Assembly: GCA_016218915.1 (NCBI GenBank)
Contig: JACRCQ010000039.1
Span: 103,466-167,465 of the forward strand
Origin: Deltaproteobacteria bacterium
GTDB taxonomy: Bacteria > Myxococcota_A > Polyangia > Polyangiales > Polyangiaceae
DNA length: 64,000 bases
Direction of reading: 5' to 3'
The notes beneath the pieces are model-generated. The model was given only the letters and a program-made list of their open reading frames with translations. It was not told the origin of the DNA and searched no databases. Position numbers and translations under genes: made by a program. Below, piece after piece: positions 62,402 through 64,000 of the stretch. Position 1 is the first letter of the stretch; every line of letters starts with the position of its first letter.

Positions 62402-63850
62402 ATGCGGACGATTGCGGCCGCCGTGTGCCTGCTGATCGCCTCGGGATGCGCGAGCCCGGCGGCTCTTCGTCCGGCTGCGCCCCCACCACGCCCCCCCTCT
62501 GCTCCGATCGCATCCACTCCGATCGCCTACGCTCCGGCCGCTCGCGCCGCAGAGCCCCCACGCCTCGTGCATGCGCCAGGCGTCGGTGCTGCTGCCGGTG
62601 AGTTCGTCGCCTTCCTGCAGACCCACAACTTCGCCCAGGCCGCGCGGCGCTTTGATCGGGCCATGTCCGAATCGCTCCCCGCGGATCGGCTCGAGAGCGC
62701 TTGGGGCTCGGTCGAGCGTGGCGCCGGACGCATGCTCAGGGTGGAGGTGATCGAATCGGTTCCGCGCCCGCCAAGGACGCACGTGTGGTTCGCATGCGAG
62801 TTCGAGAACCGCTCCTGGAACGTGGAGGTCGTGATCAACGCGGCGAGCAAGGTCAGCGGGTTCCGCCTGCAGCCTGTTCCGCCGGTCTGGACCGCGCCCG
62901 ACTACGCTGACTCCTCTGCGATCTCCGAGCGCCAGGTCCAGGTCGGCGCCGGAGCCGCACCGCTCGCGGGCGTGCTCACCGAGCCAGCCCGCCCATCGGG
63001 ATTTGCCGCAGTGCTCGTGCATGGCTCAGGGCCGCAGGACGAGGACGCGTCCGTGGGCCCGCGGGGCGCTGGCAACAAGATGTTCAAGGACATCGCCTGG
63101 GGGCTCGCAACGCAAGGCGTCGCTGTGCTGCGATACCCGAAGCGCACGTGGGCCCATCCGGAGCAGTTCGAGGGAGTGGCGTTCACGCTCGACGACGAAG
63201 TGACGCGTGACGCGTGCGATGCGGTGCAGGAGGCGGCCAACCGGGTCGGTGGCAGGACGGACCGCGTGTTCGTGGTCGCCCATTCGCTCGGTGCGGCCAT
63301 GGCCCCGCGGATCGCAGCCGCCTGCCCTTCGCTCGGAGGATTGGTGCTGCTCGCCGGCCCTGCGCGTTCCCTGGATCAGGTGCTCTTTGATCAGTTCCAG
63401 TACCTGCTCGCCCTTGCCGGAAAGAACCGCGCCGAGGTCGCCTCCGAGCTTGGAGAGCTCCTGACCGGGTTCTCCTCCGCGGTCACCATCCTGGGAGCCC
63501 CCGACGAGCAGATGTCCTTCAGCGGCATGCGCGCTCCTCGCAGCTACTGGGCCGACGTGTCCGGCTACGATCCTGCTGCAGCCATGCTGCGCGCCCCGAA
63601 AGTCCCTGTGCTCGTGATGCAGGGAGGACGCGACTACCAGGTGCGCAGACCTGAATTCGAAGCGTGGAAGCGCATCCTGCGCGTGCACCCTGACGCGTCC
63701 TTCAAGCTCTACCCTTCGCTCGATCACAGGTTCGTGGCCGGCGAAGGGCTACCCACCCCTGCGGACTACGGACGCCCCGGCCATGTGGCTCGCGACGTGA
63801 TCATCGACGTCGCAGCCTGGATCAAGCAGAAGCACGCAAGGAGACCGTAG
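62402..63850 (+). CDS. DUF3887-like plus alpha/beta-hydrolase lipoprotein
   Basis: 482 residues from the ATG at 62402, giving a lipobox LIASGC and a Pro/Ala-rich linker (about 20-60). Residues about 65-160 resemble a DUF3887/NTF2-like domain (FVAFLQTHNFAQAARRFDRAM). The remaining 310 residues are an alpha/beta hydrolase with oxyanion region VLVHGSGPQDED, nucleophile Ser in VAHSLGAAM, acid in MQGGRDYQV and catalytic His in LDHRFV. This two-part architecture is seen in secreted bacterial esterases/peptidases near the dienelactone-hydrolase and BAAT families. The substrate is unknown. It starts 52 bp after the preceding lipoprotein stop and is probably co-transcribed. Confidence 0.85.
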   Translation: MRTIAAAVCLLIASGCASPAALRPAAPPPRPPSAPIASTPIAYAPAARAAEPPRLVHAPGVGAAAGEFVAFLQTHNFAQAARRFDRAMSESLPADRLESAWGSVERGAGRMLRVEVIESVPRPPRTHVWFACEFENRSWNVEVVINAASKVSGFRLQPVPPVWTAPDYADSSAISERQVQVGAGAAPLAGVLTEPARPSGFAAVLVHGSGPQDEDASVGPRGAGNKMFKDIAWGLATQGVAVLRYPKRTWAHPEQFEGVAFTLDDEVTRDACDAVQEAANRVGGRTDRVFVVAHSLGAAMAPRIAAACPSLGGLVLLAGPARSLDQVLFDQFQYLLALAGKNRAEVASELGELLTGFSSAVTILGAPDEQMSFSGMRAPRSYWADVSGYDPAAAMLRAPKVPVLVMQGGRDYQVRRPEFEAWKRILRVHPDASFKLYPSLDHRFVAGEGLPTPADYGRPGHVARDVIIDVAAWIKQKHARRP

Positions 63851-63870
63851 CGACTCGGTGGGGTCGGGTC

Positions 63871-63936
63871 GATCGGGGAGGTTACCCTCCCCGATCCCCC
63901 ACAGATCCGTACTTGCATCTTTCTCGCATACGGCTC
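63871..63936 (-). ncRNA. Group II intron 3'-end-like element (domains V and VI)
   Basis: On the minus strand, 63936-63904 begins GAGCCGTATGCG and ends AAGTACGGATC, like the 34-nt catalytic domain V hairpin of group II introns. After CTGTGGGG, 63896-63871 forms a perfect 11-bp stem (GATCGGGGAGG with its complement) capped by GTAA, a GNRA tetraloop, as expected for domain VI of bacterial (class C-like) introns. The upper domain V stem is imperfect. Any reverse-transcriptase gene would lie beyond the window. Confidence 0.5.
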
Positions 63937-64000
63937 CTCGGCGTCATGGGTTCGCTGCTCGCGGGAGCGGAAAGAGTGGATGGTGGATGCGGGGTCGCAC

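Overview
The window is GC-rich, densely coded DNA that looks like a chromosome segment from a large-genome myxobacterium (Myxococcota, probably Polyangiales). The case rests on gene content: many Cys-rich lipoproteins with Gly-rich spacers, MopE-like metal-binding motifs, PEGA-domain proteins, a Ser/Thr protein kinase, an NtrC-type regulator beside a histidine kinase, ECF-type sigma machinery, and a TonB-dependent receptor carrying its own TonB C-terminal domain. I see no tRNA, rRNA or CRISPR array. Long open frames antisense to the real genes are an effect of high GC.

Left third (1-22155). A 5'-truncated Cys-repeat/C2-like protein is followed by a YfcG-type glutathione transferase and a VapBC-type toxin-antitoxin pair. 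A minus-strand set then runs kinase > FG-GAP lipoprotein > PEGA/TPR protein (8420 down to 3023). A divergent outer-membrane protein, an NtrC-family regulator and an NtrY-like sensor kinase come next. An operon of envelope protein, sigma factor, membrane/TPR protein and beta-propeller lipoprotein (12573-16529) is followed by a VWA lipoprotein, a polysaccharide deacetylase, two more lipoproteins and arfB.

Middle (22238-49208). This part holds a TonB-dependent receptor, a second outer-membrane protein paralogous to the one at 8647, a 1080-residue fusion of an Ntn-hydrolase-like domain with a degenerate M1 region, a giant TPR membrane protein, a modular FG-GAP lipoprotein, the Mg transporter mgtE behind a very stable leader hairpin, and several small or uncharacterised genes. 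An ISKra4-type insertion sequence (43071-44797) with a perfect 9-bp target duplication splits a lipoprotein gene. A lysophospholipid acyltransferase/lipase fusion closes the region.

Right third (49397-64000). After prfC comes a redox cluster: Rieske-FAD reductase, haloperoxidase-type hydrolase and ferritin-like protein on the minus strand, diverging from a frameshifted dihydrolipoyl-dehydrogenase-like gene and a peroxiredoxin-glutaredoxin hybrid on the plus strand. A lipoprotein cluster follows, including an L,D-transpeptidase-like protein. Two hexanucleotide microsatellites then sit between divergent lipoprotein genes, followed by an alpha/beta hydrolase. The last 150 bp look like the 3' end (domains V-VI) of a group II intron running in from beyond the window.

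Recurring regulatory themes are visible. Nine genes have a TANNNT -10-like box 6-9 nt before the start codon and no clear Shine-Dalgarno, suggesting leaderless mRNAs. The two paralogous outer-membrane protein genes share GGAC-N4-GTCC dyads about 120 bp upstream.
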